This document shows positions 24,466 to 34,259 of a DNA stretch of 58,188 bases, piece after piece; within the stretch, counting starts at the first letter, position 1; each line of letters opens with the position of its first letter. The stretch covers positions 1 through 58,188 of the forward strand of contig CAKPFG010000007.1 in assembly GCA_934153675.1 (NCBI GenBank). The letters are read 5' to 3'. A model generated the notes under the pieces. It saw only the letters and a list, made by a program, of their open reading frames with translations, searched no databases and was not told the origin of the DNA. Origin of the DNA: an uncultured Bacilli bacterium. Lineage in GTDB: Bacteria; Bacillota_I; Bacilli_A; RF39; UBA660. A program made the position numbers and the translations under genes.

Positions 24466-27263
24466 ATCTTTTTTAAAAATTGTCCAGTATAACTTTTATC
24501 TATTCTACTAACTTCTTCTGGTGTACCTTTTGCAATAACAGCACCGCCACCATCGCCACCTTCTGGGCCTAAGTCAATTAAATAATCAGCCATTTTAATG
24601 ACATCTAAATTATGTTCTATTATTAAAACAGTATCTCCATTATCCACTATTCTATTTAAAATAATAAGCAATTTTTTAATATCATGAATATGTAATCCCG
24701 TTGTTGGTTCATCTAAAATAAATAATGATTTACCAGTTGGTCTTTTCTGCAATTCCTTAGCAAGTTTAACACGTGCAGCTTCTCCACCTGATAATGTTTT
24801 AGCACTCTGCCCAAGCTTTAAATAAGATAACCCAACATCCATCAAAACTTGTAATTTAGCTTTTACCTTTGGAATATTTTGAAAAAATGCAAATGCTTCT
24901 TCTACTGTCATATTTAAAACATCATATATATTTTTATCTTTATATTTTATTTGCAATGTTTCCTTATTGTATCTTGTGCCATTACAAGCACTACATGGAA
25001 CATAAACATCAGGTAAAAAATGCATTTCTATTTTCTTTACACCATCACCAAAACAAGATTCACATCTACCACCTTTTACATTAAAAGAAAATCTACTTTT
25101 ATCATACCCTTTTATTTTAGCGTCTTTTGTATTAGCAAAAACATCCCTAATATCGTCAAAAACACCAACGTATGTAGCAGGATTACTTCTAGGTGTCCTT
25201 CCTATTGGGTCTTGAGATATATCTATTACTTTATCAATATGTTCAAGACCCTTAACACTTTTAAATACACCTGGTTTTTCTTTAACACGATATAAATTAT
25301 TTTTAACTACCTTATAAATAATTTCATTAACCAAAGTAGACTTACCACTGCCTGATACACCTGTTACGCAAATCATTTTACCTAAAGGTATTTTAACATT
25401 AATATTCTTTAAATTATTTTCAGCAGCACCTTTTATTTCTAAATATTTACCATTTCCTTTTCTTCTTCTTTTAGGTACCTCAATTTTTAAAGCACCTGTT
25501 AAATATTTACCAGTTAAGCTATTTTTATTTTTCATAACTTCCTCTGGTGTTCCACAAGCAATTACACATCCACCATTAATACCAGCATATGGTCCTATAT
25601 CAACCAAATAATCACTTGCAAGCATTGTATCCGTATCATGTTCTACAACTATTAGCGTGTTTCCTAAATCTCTCATATCAAGCAAAGATTTTATTAATCG
25701 GTTATTATCTCTTTGATGAAGACCAATACTAGGTTCATCCAATACATACAAAACACCTGTTAATCTAGATCCTATTTGCGTTGCCAATCTTATTCTACTA
25801 GACTCTCCACCTGATAAAGTAGATGCACTTCTTGAAAGAGTTAAATATGAAAGTCCAACATTAATTAAAAAAGTCAATCTTGATATTATTTCCTTTAAAA
25901 TTAATTCAGCAATATCTTTTTTTTCATCTGTAAGATGTAAATTAACTAAAAAACTTTTTAAATCTTTAATAGACATTGTTGTTACTTCATAAATATTTTT
26001 CCCATTTATTAGTATAGTCAAAACAGAATTATCTAATCTAGCTCCTAAACAATCTGGACACTTCATATCCTGCATGTATTGTCCAATCCAATCTCTTATC
26101 CAACCACTTTTAGTCTCAATATACCTTCTTTCTAAATTATTTACAACACCCTCATAATAATCTTTAACAGTTCGTTTATTTCCATTTGATGAAATATAAT
26201 TAAATTGTAATATATCCTTAGATCCATATAATATAATATTCAATTTTTTTCGATCTAAATCTTTAATAGGACAAGAAAGATCTATGTCATAATATGAAGC
26301 TACTGTATTAATTTGAGTATTTAATGTATTATTTTCTGTATTTAGTACAACAATTCCTTTATCGTTAATACTCAAATTTTTATCCGGCATTATTAAATCT
26401 TCAGATATTTTTTGCTTAATACCAAGTCCATTACACGTTTTACAAGCACCATAAGGAGCATTAAAAGAAAATATTCTCGGTTCTATTTCAGGAAGAGAAA
26501 AATCACATTTTGGGCAAGCATAATTTTCACTCATAATTATCTCATCTTTGCCTATTACATCAACTACTACCTTTCCCTTAGATAATTTTGATGCAAGTTC
26601 TATAGCCTCATAAAGCCTGCTGTGAATATTTTCCTTAATAATCAAACGATCAATTATAACATCTATATTATGTTTTTTGGTTTTAGAAAGTTCTATGTTA
26701 TCATTTAAATCATAATCTACATTATCAATTCTAACTCTAATATATCCATCTCTTACTAGTGATGATAATAATTCCTTATGTGTACCTTTTTCACCATGAA
26801 CAACAGGAGCCATTATTCTTATTTTAGAGCCAGTACTAAGTTTTTCTATTTGATTTGTCATTTGTTCTACACTCTGACTTGTAATTGGTATTTTATCTTT
26901 AGGACAATAAGGAACACCAACGCGAGCAAAAAGTAATCTTAAATAATCATATATTTCAGTAACAGTTCCTACCGTACTCCTTGGATTATTGTTAGTAGTT
27001 TTTTGATCTATTGATATACTTGGAGAAAGCCCCTCTATACTATCTACTAAAGGTTTTTCAGTTCCACCTAAAAACTGTCTAGCATACGCAGAAAGAGAGT
27101 CAATATATCTTCTTTTCCCCTCTGCATAAATTGTATCAAAAGCCAAACTACTTTTGCCACTTCCAGAAACTCCAGTCATTACAATTAATTTATCTTTAGG
27201 TAGCTCTAAATCGATATTTTTTAAATTATTTTCACGAGCACCCTTTATTATTATTTTATCCAT
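24459..27263 (-). CDS. uvrA: excinuclease ABC subunit A
   Basis: About 934 residues from the ATG at 27263 (MDKIIIKGARENNLK). GAGG is 7 bases before it; the ATG two codons earlier touches the site. UvrA is the damage-recognition ATPase of nucleotide excision repair. Both ABC ATPase halves are complete: Walker A GVSGSGKSSLAFDT and GVSGSGKSTLVNE, two signature motifs LSGGE, and Walker B VLYVLDEPSIGLH and LFILDEPTTGLH. Zinc modules CPKC..CKTC and CESC..CSAC are present. UvrB is not in the window. It is a single-gene unit with an extended -10 promoter (TGTTATAAT, 27281-27289) and terminator. Confidence 0.98.
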   Translation of the reverse strand: MDKIIIKGARENNLKNIDLELPKDKLIVMTGVSGSGKSSLAFDTIYAEGKRRYIDSLSAYARQFLGGTEKPLVDSIEGLSPSISIDQKTTNNNPRSTVGTVTEIYDYLRLLFARVGVPYCPKDKIPITSQSVEQMTNQIEKLSTGSKIRIMAPVVHGEKGTHKELLSSLVRDGYIRVRIDNVDYDLNDNIELSKTKKHNIDVIIDRLIIKENIHSRLYEAIELASKLSKGKVVVDVIGKDEIIMSENYACPKCDFSLPEIEPRIFSFNAPYGACKTCNGLGIKQKISEDLIMPDKNLSINDKGIVVLNTENNTLNTQINTVASYYDIDLSCPIKDLDRKKLNIILYGSKDILQFNYISSNGNKRTVKDYYEGVVNNLERRYIETKSGWIRDWIGQYMQDMKCPDCLGARLDNSVLTILINGKNIYEVTTMSIKDLKSFLVNLHLTDEKKDIAELILKEIISRLTFLINVGLSYLTLSRSASTLSGGESSRIRLATQIGSRLTGVLYVLDEPSIGLHQRDNNRLIKSLLDMRDLGNTLIVVEHDTDTMLASDYLVDIGPYAGINGGCVIACGTPEEVMKNKNSLTGKYLTGALKIEVPKRRRKGNGKYLEIKGAAENNLKNINVKIPLGKMICVTGVSGSGKSTLVNEIIYKVVKNNLYRVKEKPGVFKSVKGLEHIDKVIDISQDPIGRTPRSNPATYVGVFDDIRDVFANTKDAKIKGYDKSRFSFNVKGGRCESCFGDGVKKIEMHFLPDVYVPCSACNGTRYNKETLQIKYKDKNIYDVLNMTVEEAFAFFQNIPKVKAKLQVLMDVGLSYLKLGQSAKTLSGGEAARVKLAKELQKRPTGKSLFILDEPTTGLHIHDIKKLLIILNRIVDNGDTVLIIEHNLDVIKMADYLIDLGPEGGDGGGAVIAKGTPEEVSRIDKSYTGQFLKKIL

Positions 27264-27280
27264 AAACATCCCTCAAAGTA

Positions 27281-27289
27281 ATTATAACA
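27281..27289 (-). promoter_or_regulatory. extended -10 promoter of uvrA
   Basis: Minus strand TGTTATAAT about 18 bases before the start codon; the -35 candidate TTTACT lies 17 bases further up. No SOS (LexA) box is evident. Confidence 0.55.
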
Positions 27290-27387
27290 CATTTGTTCGT
27301 ATAAGTAAATTAAAAAAAGCACCTCGTTACGGTTGCCATTTTAACCATCTATTTTTTATCAACCATAAAGTGTACTTTATTAAAAAA

Positions 27388-27630
27388 TTATTTTTTATTA
27401 TTAAAAATATTACTTGAATTAAATCTATTAACTTTATTAATATTGCTAGGATTAAAAATATTTTTGACATTATTAGAAAAAGTATTATTTTTTTCACTTG
27501 AATTATCAACACTCTTAACCTTTTTTTCAGCCTCAGATAACATCCATTTTAATCTTTTAGAATTACTACGATCTATTTGAGAAACTCTATATTCATGCCC
27601 ATTAGTATTATATCCTTCTAATCTATCCAT
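27388..27630 (-). CDS. hypothetical protein, Asn/Ser-rich tail (80 residues)
   Basis: Starts at the ATG at 27630 (MDRLEGYNTNGHEYRVSQ), which overlaps the stop of the preceding gene by 8 bases with a GAAAGTGGG-type site, so it is translationally coupled. The N-terminal half looks folded and basic (RVSQIDRSNSKRLKWMLSEAEKK); the C-terminal half is low-complexity Asn/Ser/Phe/Lys. No family recognised. It ends the yqeG-yqeH operon, with about 120 featureless bases before uvrA. No clear terminator is seen. Confidence 0.6.
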   Translation of the reverse strand: MDRLEGYNTNGHEYRVSQIDRSNSKRLKWMLSEAEKKVKSVDNSSEKNNTFSNNVKNIFNPSNINKVNRFNSSNIFNNKK

Positions 27631-28438
27631 TAACCCACTTTCCTTCATAGAAACAATAAGAATCATAATTGCAAGTATCTTTTCTAAATGTATATTGATA
27701 TTTTTTTACATTTAATTTTGATAATATCTTTTTTATATCATCATTACTAGTAAAAGTTCCACTACTTACCTCGTCAGTATAATTATAATCACTATATAGC
27801 GTATACTTCCCATTTACAACTTTTATAAAAGCAACATAAAAGAATGTATTAATAGTATTATCATCTGGAGAATTCACATTATAAATTTCTTTTATATCAT
27901 AGTAAACTGTAGATTTATTTTCTACATTATCTTTTTGATATACATAGCTATGAGTTTTTTGATTATATTTAAACGTTCCTACATAATTACTAAAAGAACC
28001 AGTTGGTACTTTAAAATCAGTTAAATTGTATCCCGTTTTAGGGCCAAAAATATTTTTAATTCTTGATTCTAAATAATTACTAGAAAAAGTAATCTGATTA
28101 GACTTTTCTACTAAATAGCCACTATATATTTGTAAAAATGCATTATATAAAATATCATTATTAGATAAACTAGTAACACTAATTTTATCAAATTTATAAT
28201 AATTGTCTACTCCATATTTATCATTATGCATAATAGGATAAACAAGTTCATTTAAAACTTCACTCTTTAAACTAATACTTTTTTTAGTAACCCTTTTATC
28301 ATCTTTTTTAGTAACATTCTTAATTTCACTATCTAAATTTTTAGTACTAATTACTTTATAAATACTAGGCATAATTATTATTCCTATCGAAACTAGTAAA
28401 ATACAAATAATTATTAAAACAACATTTCCCTTTTTCAT
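27623..28438 (-). CDS. membrane-anchored hypothetical protein (271 residues)
   Basis: A Lys-rich start and a single N-terminal hydrophobic helix (about 5-27) suggest an exported, membrane-tethered protein. The remainder is Ser/Thr/Asn/Tyr-rich with predicted beta strands, a segment like NTFFYVAFIKVVNGKYTLYSD, and a paired-Cys segment near the end (DTCNYDSYCFYEG). No catalytic motif or known family is recognised. It lies 7 bases after yqeH and overlaps the next small gene, so it belongs to the yqeG-yqeH transcription unit, although function need not be shared. Confidence 0.7.
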   Translation of the reverse strand: MKKGNVVLIIICILLVSIGIIIMPSIYKVISTKNLDSEIKNVTKKDDKRVTKKSISLKSEVLNELVYPIMHNDKYGVDNYYKFDKISVTSLSNNDILYNAFLQIYSGYLVEKSNQITFSSNYLESRIKNIFGPKTGYNLTDFKVPTGSFSNYVGTFKYNQKTHSYVYQKDNVENKSTVYYDIKEIYNVNSPDDNTINTFFYVAFIKVVNGKYTLYSDYNYTDEVSSGTFTSNDDIKKILSKLNVKKYQYTFRKDTCNYDSYCFYEGKWVNG

Positions 28439-28445
28439 AATCCTC

Positions 28446-29369
28446 CTATATAAACGATTTTCTCAAATACGGAACTATATCATAAATAGTAGTAACCTTT
28501 ACAATTCCACTTTTTACCTTAATAAAACAAAGCCCTGGTATAACAACATCAGAAAAAGTAGAAATATTATACACATTTTCCCTTCCAATCATGCCTTTTT
28601 TATCTTGATAATATCTTTTTACACTAAAATTGGGGGGGATATATACAATTATATCATCAGTTGCTTCTATTTTTATAATATCTTCTATATAAATATATTG
28701 CTTGCTTTTTATTTGATAACTCTTAGGCTTTATTCTTTTTAATTTTGACAACTTTTTTATCATGTTAATAGATAAATAATTTGTAATGTCATTTTTATTA
28801 ATAATTCCTGGAGTATCTATCAAATTAAAATTCAAAAGTGGAACATTTATTACATCTAATGTTGTATTTGATAAAGGACTTACAGTGATAGATGACTTAT
28901 AATCTGAATAATTATAAATAAGTTTATTTATCAAACTGCTTTTTCCTGAATTAGTATATCCAACAAAATAAACATTATTACTCTTATTATTAATTATAGA
29001 TTGATATAAAATATCTAAATTATAATTATTCTGACTACTAACACAAAAGGAAGCTACTATATTTAAATCAAGAAATGAAAAATAATCTATACATCTTTTT
29101 TCATTTCTTGAAGGACAAAGATCAAATTTTGATAAAACTAATATAACATTCCCTTTTATCTTCTTTAAAAAAATATCAAATGATTGAGGAATGTTTAAAA
29201 AATCAATCACCAAAACTGTTAAATCATTTTTTTTTATATTATCTAAAATTTCTGTTAATAAAGATTCTTTTATATCAATCTTTTTATAATCGTTATAATT
29301 TTTTATTCTAAAACATCTTTCACATAAATTGTTTTCGCAATAAGCACCACAACCATAACATTTATTCAT
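28446..29369 (-). CDS. yqeH: YqeH-like circularly permuted GTPase
   Basis: 307 residues. YqeH is needed for 30S ribosome assembly in Bacillus. The N-terminal Zn finger has its four Cys positions (CYGCGAYCENNLCERC). The GTPase motifs come in permuted order: G4-like LSKFDLC first, then G1 GYTNSGKSSLINKL and G3 LIDTPGI. The C-terminal domain is shorter than in Bacillus YqeH (about 366 residues). G4 reads SKFD rather than NKxD. It overlaps yqeG by 8 bases, the order found in many Bacillota. The RNA-binding C-terminus seems reduced, so activity details may differ. Confidence 0.92.
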   Translation of the reverse strand: MNKCYGCGAYCENNLCERCFRIKNYNDYKKIDIKESLLTEILDNIKKNDLTVLVIDFLNIPQSFDIFLKKIKGNVILVLSKFDLCPSRNEKRCIDYFSFLDLNIVASFCVSSQNNYNLDILYQSIINNKSNNVYFVGYTNSGKSSLINKLIYNYSDYKSSITVSPLSNTTLDVINVPLLNFNLIDTPGIINKNDITNYLSINMIKKLSKLKRIKPKSYQIKSKQYIYIEDIIKIEATDDIIVYIPPNFSVKRYYQDKKGMIGRENVYNISTFSDVVIPGLCFIKVKSGIVKVTTIYDIVPYLRKSFI

Positions 29370-29883
29370 AGTACCTTCCTTTAGTAAATAAATTATGATC
29401 TCTCAATTTTTTTTGAATCTTACGCTCACGTCTTCTTCTAAAATGTGCTAAAACAAATTCTCTTTTACTTAATTGATCCGTTAAAATAGTTGTTATTCCT
29501 ATTCTATTTCCACAAACTACATCATCAGTCATAGAATCCCCTATAATAGCTATTTCAGAAGCATTATAAGAAGAATTTAAAATAAATTTTTCAAGTTCTA
29601 ACGCCTTTGGTTTATGGCAATTACTTTTATATTCTATACCTAATTCCTGAGCAAATACCTTGACCCTGGTGTTTATACTATTAGACGCTATCATCATTTT
29701 AAAACCCATTTTTTTTAATTTATCAAAAAGATCTATCACTTGTTTAGATGCATGCCTTTCGGTAATTAAAGCAATTGTATTATCCAAATCAAATATTAAA
29801 AATTTAATTCCTCTGTTTACTAAGGTATTATAATTAATTGTAAATATATTTTTTTGATATAAATCTGGTACATATTTTTCCAT
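29362..29883 (-). CDS. yqeG: YqeG-family HAD phosphatase
   Basis: 173 residues of the HAD superfamily subfamily IIIA. Motif I is FDLDNTIA (nucleophile Asp in DxDNT), motif II is MIASNS, and motif III/IV is GDSMTDDVVCGN with a conserved Lys upstream (HKPKA). Substrate unknown; the yqeG-yqeH pairing is conserved in Bacillota. It is the first gene of a four-gene run and overlaps yqeH. A divergent lipoprotein gene begins 120 bases upstream. The RBS is a weak GTGATAA-type site. Confidence 0.92.
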   Translation of the reverse strand: MEKYVPDLYQKNIFTINYNTLVNRGIKFLIFDLDNTIALITERHASKQVIDLFDKLKKMGFKMMIASNSINTRVKVFAQELGIEYKSNCHKPKALELEKFILNSSYNASEIAIIGDSMTDDVVCGNRIGITTILTDQLSKREFVLAHFRRRRERKIQKKLRDHNLFTKGRYYE

Positions 29884-29955
29884 TTTATCACCACATTCTT
29901 AATATGATTTTATCATATTTAATTAATAGAATCAATTAAATTAATAAAATTTATC

Positions 29956-29984
29956 TTAACTTATTTACAAATACATGCTATACT
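29956..29984 (+). promoter_or_regulatory. promoter of lipoprotein gene
   Basis: Plus strand TTAACT (29956-29961), 17-base spacer ending in TGC, TATACT (29979-29984): an extended -10 promoter about 20 bases before the start codon. Confidence 0.65.
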
Positions 29985-30004
29985 ATATTAGAAAGGAGTG
30001 TATG

Positions 30005-30478
30005 ATGAAATATATAAGAATTTTTAGTATCTTTTTTATTATTATATTATTTACAGGATGTAGTAATAATTCAAAAAGCAGCGAAAAAGTCATTACTTGT
30101 TCTTTATCTACTGTAAATAAAAATAACAATTATGAATTAAATGCAACTTATAAAATATATGCAAATAACGATATTGTTAACAAAGTAATTACAGAAGAAA
30201 TTATTACATCAAGCAATGATGAAATACTAAATTATTTTCAAGAATATCTAAATAAAACATATAAAGAATCTAACGAAAAATATAGTGGTTATGATTATAA
30301 AGTTACAAAGAAAAATAATAAAGTAACATCTAGTGTTAAAATAGATTATAATAAAATGGATTTAGAAAAAAGTGTTAGTGACAGTAAAGAATTAAAAGCA
30401 TATGTAAATAAAGATAACAAAATGACTGTTGATGGTATTAAAAATATATATACATCAATGGGTGCTGTATGTGAATAA
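30005..30478 (+). CDS. DUF1307 (YehR-like) lipoprotein
   Basis: 157 residues from ATG at 30005 (MKYIRIFSIFFIII), with AAAGGAG at 6-base spacing. A lipoprotein signal peptide ends in the lipobox LFTGC, so Cys would be lipidated and the protein anchored on the outer face of the membrane. The mature domain (ITCSLSTVN, then a beta-rich region and VDGIKNIYTSMGAVCE) matches the DUF1307 pattern, including the two Cys that probably form a disulfide. Function of this family is not established. It stands alone, and a GC-rich hairpin (TGCC/GGCA) follows the stop as a possible terminator. Confidence 0.8.
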   Translation: MKYIRIFSIFFIIILFTGCSNNSKSSEKVITCSLSTVNKNNNYELNATYKIYANNDIVNKVITEEIITSSNDEILNYFQEYLNKTYKESNEKYSGYDYKVTKKNNKVTSSVKIDYNKMDLEKSVSDSKELKAYVNKDNKMTVDGIKNIYTSMGAVCE

Positions 30479-30518
30479 AGTGCCCCTTTAGGGTAGGCAT
30501 TTATAAAAAAAATCAAGT

Positions 30519-31405
30519 ATGATAGAATACGCTTCCGAAAGGGAGTGTTTTCTTCATCTTCAAAAGGGCAAAAATTTAAAAATTATGCGTGCCATACTTA
30601 ATATAAGTCCTAAAATTTATTATAATTATAGAAATAAGGAAGATCTTGATTATTATGATTATTTAGTAATTAAAACGATATTTGATAATTCTAAAGGCAC
30701 ATATGGTTATTATAAAATAACATTAAAACTTAGAAATCAAGGTTATAATGTTAATCATAAAAAAGTATATAGAATAATGGTTATATTAGAATTAAAACTA
30801 TTAAAAAAACAAAAGAAAATATTCATCTTATAAAGGAACTTTTGGTAAAATAGTCGACAACCTAATTGAAAGAGATTTTGATGCAGAAAATTCAAATAAA
30901 AAATGGTATACTGATGTTACAGAATTTAATCTTCAAAAAGAGAAATGTTATCTATCTCCAATACTAGATGATATAATAAAGAAATAATATCTTATAATAC
31001 TTCTAAATCACCTAATTTAGAACAAATTAATGATATGCTTAAAAAGGCCTGAGATAAAAACACTAATCTCAAAGATTTAATTTTTCATTCTAATCAGGGG
31101 TTGCAATATCAACATAAATCTTACCAACAAAAATTAAAATGCATGAATAAAACAAAGTATGTCAAGAAAAAAAATAGTATGGATAATGTATGATAGAAAA
31201 TTTCTTTGAACTCTTAAAAACGGAAATATTTTATGGCCAAGAAGATAAATATAAAACGCTAATGAATTAATTTGGGCTATAGACGATATATTAATTATTA
31301 TAATTACAATAAAATAAAAGTGAAATTAAAAGGACTGTCACCTGTAAATTACAGGTTACAATCCTCTAACTAATAAATAAAAAAGTGTCCAACTTTTGAG
31401 GTTAT
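30519..31405 (+). mobile_element. degenerate IS3-family (IS150-like) element, copy 1
   Basis: The plus strand holds the transposase N-terminal part (IMRAILNISPKIYYNYRNKED, SKGTYGYYKI, then a frameshift) and a decayed DDE core (KKWYTDVTEFN, LIFHSNQG) broken by frameshifts. Its right end, CTGTAAATTACAGG then TCCAACTTTTG near 31340-31400, matches the left end of the copy at 39117-40508. Both are relics of one IS type. The catalytic Asp in HSDQG has become Asn. Confidence 0.8.
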
Positions 31406-31431
31406 ATCATTATGTTGGTTTTATTTTTTTA

Positions 31432-33504
31432 TTAAGAATTACGTTTGAAAATTAATTTTATTGATATTACAATAGTAATAATCAATAATATAATCATTAT
31501 ACTATAATCTTTATCATTTAAACCTGTGTTAGGTATATTAATATTATTATCATTATTAACACCACCAATACCATTTAAATTTAAATGGGCAAGAAGTGAT
31601 AATGAGTATGAATAATAATTTTTCACCTCTACTACTTTAAAATTTTGAATATACTTTATTTCTTTTTCTTCTGTCATTTTTTTCAAGTTATAAGTTACTA
31701 CATAAATATCTTTATATATATCTTTTTTAGCTAATCCTACTAAATGATATTTTAATACATTCTTTGTTTTTGTAAATTCTATTTTATATTTTGGATTTAT
31801 AGTTATATTACTAACAGTACCAACAACCCTATACTTATGAACTCTCTCAATCTTATAAATATCTGCAGAAACAACATACTTAGGATCTTTATTTTCTATT
31901 ACTTTAGTAGTATTTAGTCTATATATATCAACTAAATTATCATCAACAATAACTTTAGAATCATCAATATCTATGTTATTAATTGTATATTTAAATAAAT
32001 TATTTAATCTACTTACATTATAATCTTTGTTTAACACACCATATGTATTAAAATCTTTTGTAGTATATCCTAAACAAAATAATTTTCCTCTTCTACTACA
32101 ATAAGTAACACTTCCGTTTATAGAAACAACAGAGTTATTTGAAACTGGCATTTTATTTATTAAATTAAAATCGTAATCTTGTCCATTTAATTTAACATTT
32201 TTAATAGTAACCGTTCCATCTGATGAAATAATATTTCCATTTTCATTAACATTAACTTTAGTATTCAAATCAAATATCATATATGAATATGTTTTATCTT
32301 CTGTATTCAAATTTGTATCACCATTGCTTATTATATCTTTCATATCAATTTCATCAGCTGATAATTTTTTTATACTAGTATCTTTTAAAGTAAAATCACT
32401 TAAACTATTTAAATAATTATTAGCATCTTCATTTGATAAAAAATACTTAGTAACATCTTCATAAGTATAAGTAATATCATCATTTCTTGTAATAGAATCA
32501 TTTGTTACCTTATACTCTTTTTTTAAATTATTTAAATAATTACGAGCATCTTCTTCTGTTGTAAAAACTTGGCTAACAGAAGTATCTGTAACTTTATTAT
32601 ATGACTCATTTTTCACTTTTAATTTAATGTTATTATAATCACGTGCTAAAGATATCATATATTTACTACTATCACTTAGTGATGAAAAAGTCTCATCAAT
32701 ATTTAATTTATCAGATTCTATTTTTTCAAAATCAAATCCTTTAAATTTTGTACTTACATCATATCCCTGTAGCTCTAATAATTTTTTATACATTTTTATT
32801 TCAGAAATTTTGGAAAATAATTTATTTTCCTTTGATGTTAAAGTAACCATTTCTTTATTTAAATTATAATTAGTACTATAACCATTTAAATTATATTTCC
32901 CTAAATATAACAAAGCATCAAGCTTAGTATCAAACATTTCATCTATCAATAAAGTATCTGTTTTAATATACCTTCTTTGACGTTCATAGGCACCTTCTAA
33001 AGTATAATCATCTGTATGAATTTCATTATTTTTAATAGCATCTTTTGCATCTTCTTCACTATCAAATTCACCAAGCACACCACTTTTATATTCTATTTGT
33101 TTTATTGTTTTTTCTATAGTATTTAAACTTTCTAATACAACATCATATTTAGTATCTGAAGTAGTAAGTAAAGCGTAATTAGATCTAATTTCCTCTATTT
33201 TTTCGTTTATTTTAGAAACATCATTTGCTTCTATTTTATCTTTCAATATTATTGTATTAATTTTATTAATTATCTTTTTAGTATCATTTGATAAAATAAT
33301 TCCGTTCTTTTTTGTCACAAAATTATTAAAATCGTTTATGTCTTCATTCATTTTGGAAACTTCATAATAAATATTATTATAACGTGCTACTGTATTACCA
33401 TTTTCATAAGTTATTTTAATATCTTTATCTTCTAAGCAATTTATTTTCATTAAAAAACTTACCATAATCATAACTAAAAATAAAAATTTAAAATTTCTTT
33501 TCAT
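31432..33504 (-). CDS. LPXTG-like cell-wall surface protein
   Basis: 690 residues with an N-terminal signal peptide (KFLFLVMIMVSFLMKINC) and a C-terminal sorting signal: NIPNTG, a hydrophobic helix (about 664-684) and a basic tail FKRNS. The motif is a variant of LPXTG with Ile in the first position. The body is charged, helix-rich and repeats a module with paired alanine/asparagine helices (TTEEDARNYLNNL, LSNEDANNYLNSL, DSEEDAKDAIKNN), suggesting tandem small domains. It begins immediately after the sortase stop, so the two form a substrate-enzyme pair. Ligand or role at the surface is unknown. Confidence 0.85.
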   Translation of the reverse strand: MKRNFKFLFLVMIMVSFLMKINCLEDKDIKITYENGNTVARYNNIYYEVSKMNEDINDFNNFVTKKNGIILSNDTKKIINKINTIILKDKIEANDVSKINEKIEEIRSNYALLTTSDTKYDVVLESLNTIEKTIKQIEYKSGVLGEFDSEEDAKDAIKNNEIHTDDYTLEGAYERQRRYIKTDTLLIDEMFDTKLDALLYLGKYNLNGYSTNYNLNKEMVTLTSKENKLFSKISEIKMYKKLLELQGYDVSTKFKGFDFEKIESDKLNIDETFSSLSDSSKYMISLARDYNNIKLKVKNESYNKVTDTSVSQVFTTEEDARNYLNNLKKEYKVTNDSITRNDDITYTYEDVTKYFLSNEDANNYLNSLSDFTLKDTSIKKLSADEIDMKDIISNGDTNLNTEDKTYSYMIFDLNTKVNVNENGNIISSDGTVTIKNVKLNGQDYDFNLINKMPVSNNSVVSINGSVTYCSRRGKLFCLGYTTKDFNTYGVLNKDYNVSRLNNLFKYTINNIDIDDSKVIVDDNLVDIYRLNTTKVIENKDPKYVVSADIYKIERVHKYRVVGTVSNITINPKYKIEFTKTKNVLKYHLVGLAKKDIYKDIYVVTYNLKKMTEEKEIKYIQNFKVVEVKNYYSYSLSLLAHLNLNGIGGVNNDNNINIPNTGLNDKDYSIMIILLIITIVISIKLIFKRNS

Positions 33505-34215
33505 CTAATCACTCCCTATCATTTTTTCATACACTTTTTTACCACCAATTACTATATATGTACTGTTTGAATCATTTGAACAAGTTTGAAGTATAATAAT
33601 ATCATCATTTGAAGTTAAAGAAACATTAGTATCGTATAAAGATTTCTTTTTTAGACTATTATAATGTTTTTTATAATCAATAATATCTAAATCATAATAA
33701 ATATAATTATTTTTATATATAGACACCGTAAAAATTTCATATCGAATTATTTTTTCATTAGTTTTTAAATTAATAATTTTATTTTTCTTATAAAAATTAT
33801 AATCTAAATATTTTTCTAATATCTTAAATGGTGGATTATAATTTTTAGCATTATGACCATAAATAATTATTTTCTTATCTGTTATTTTATTTCTATAATC
33901 TAAAAATGGATTACCTAAAATATTATAACTACGATCAAGTAAATGGTTAAGATAATAACTATTATTAGTAGTTTTTGTAACAATTGTATCATTATTTGCT
34001 ATTGAAATAATAGCAATTATATCTGAATTATTATAGAACTTTTTATAATAATCAACACTCTTAATATCACGACTATTACTTATTATTTTATTTACCTTTT
34101 TAAACTGTTTTTCTACTTTTTCATGTTCACAAAGTTTAAAAAGAAAAATTAAAAACAATACTATAAGAGTTAGAAACAATATAAAAAACAATACTTTTAC
34201 TACCTTTTTTTTCAT
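33505..34215 (-). CDS. class B-like sortase
   Basis: 236 residues with an N-terminal membrane helix (about 7-29) and an extracellular sortase domain. The catalytic His is in IIIYGHNAK and the Cys in IILQTCSND. The Arg usually found a few residues before the last strand seems to be replaced: the segment reads STYIVIGGKK. Sortases cut the sorting motif and link the protein to peptidoglycan. The gene abuts its likely substrate (stop TAG directly followed by the next ATG). Length and the YGHN/TxTC layout fit class B. The missing Arg may lower activity or reflect a local variant. Confidence 0.85.
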   Translation of the reverse strand: MKKKVVKVLFFILFLTLIVLFLIFLFKLCEHEKVEKQFKKVNKIISNSRDIKSVDYYKKFYNNSDIIAIISIANNDTIVTKTTNNSYYLNHLLDRSYNILGNPFLDYRNKITDKKIIIYGHNAKNYNPPFKILEKYLDYNFYKKNKIINLKTNEKIIRYEIFTVSIYKNNYIYYDLDIIDYKKHYNSLKKKSLYDTNVSLTSNDDIIILQTCSNDSNSTYIVIGGKKVYEKMIGSD

Positions 34216-34259
34216 AAATTCTCCAATAACTGTGTTCGGTGAATTATTATATTTAAAAA

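Noticed and set aside
27290..27387. Riboswitch or small RNA between uvrA and the yqeG-yqeH operon
   Set aside because: No consistent pairing or conserved core could be found; short AT-rich spacer.
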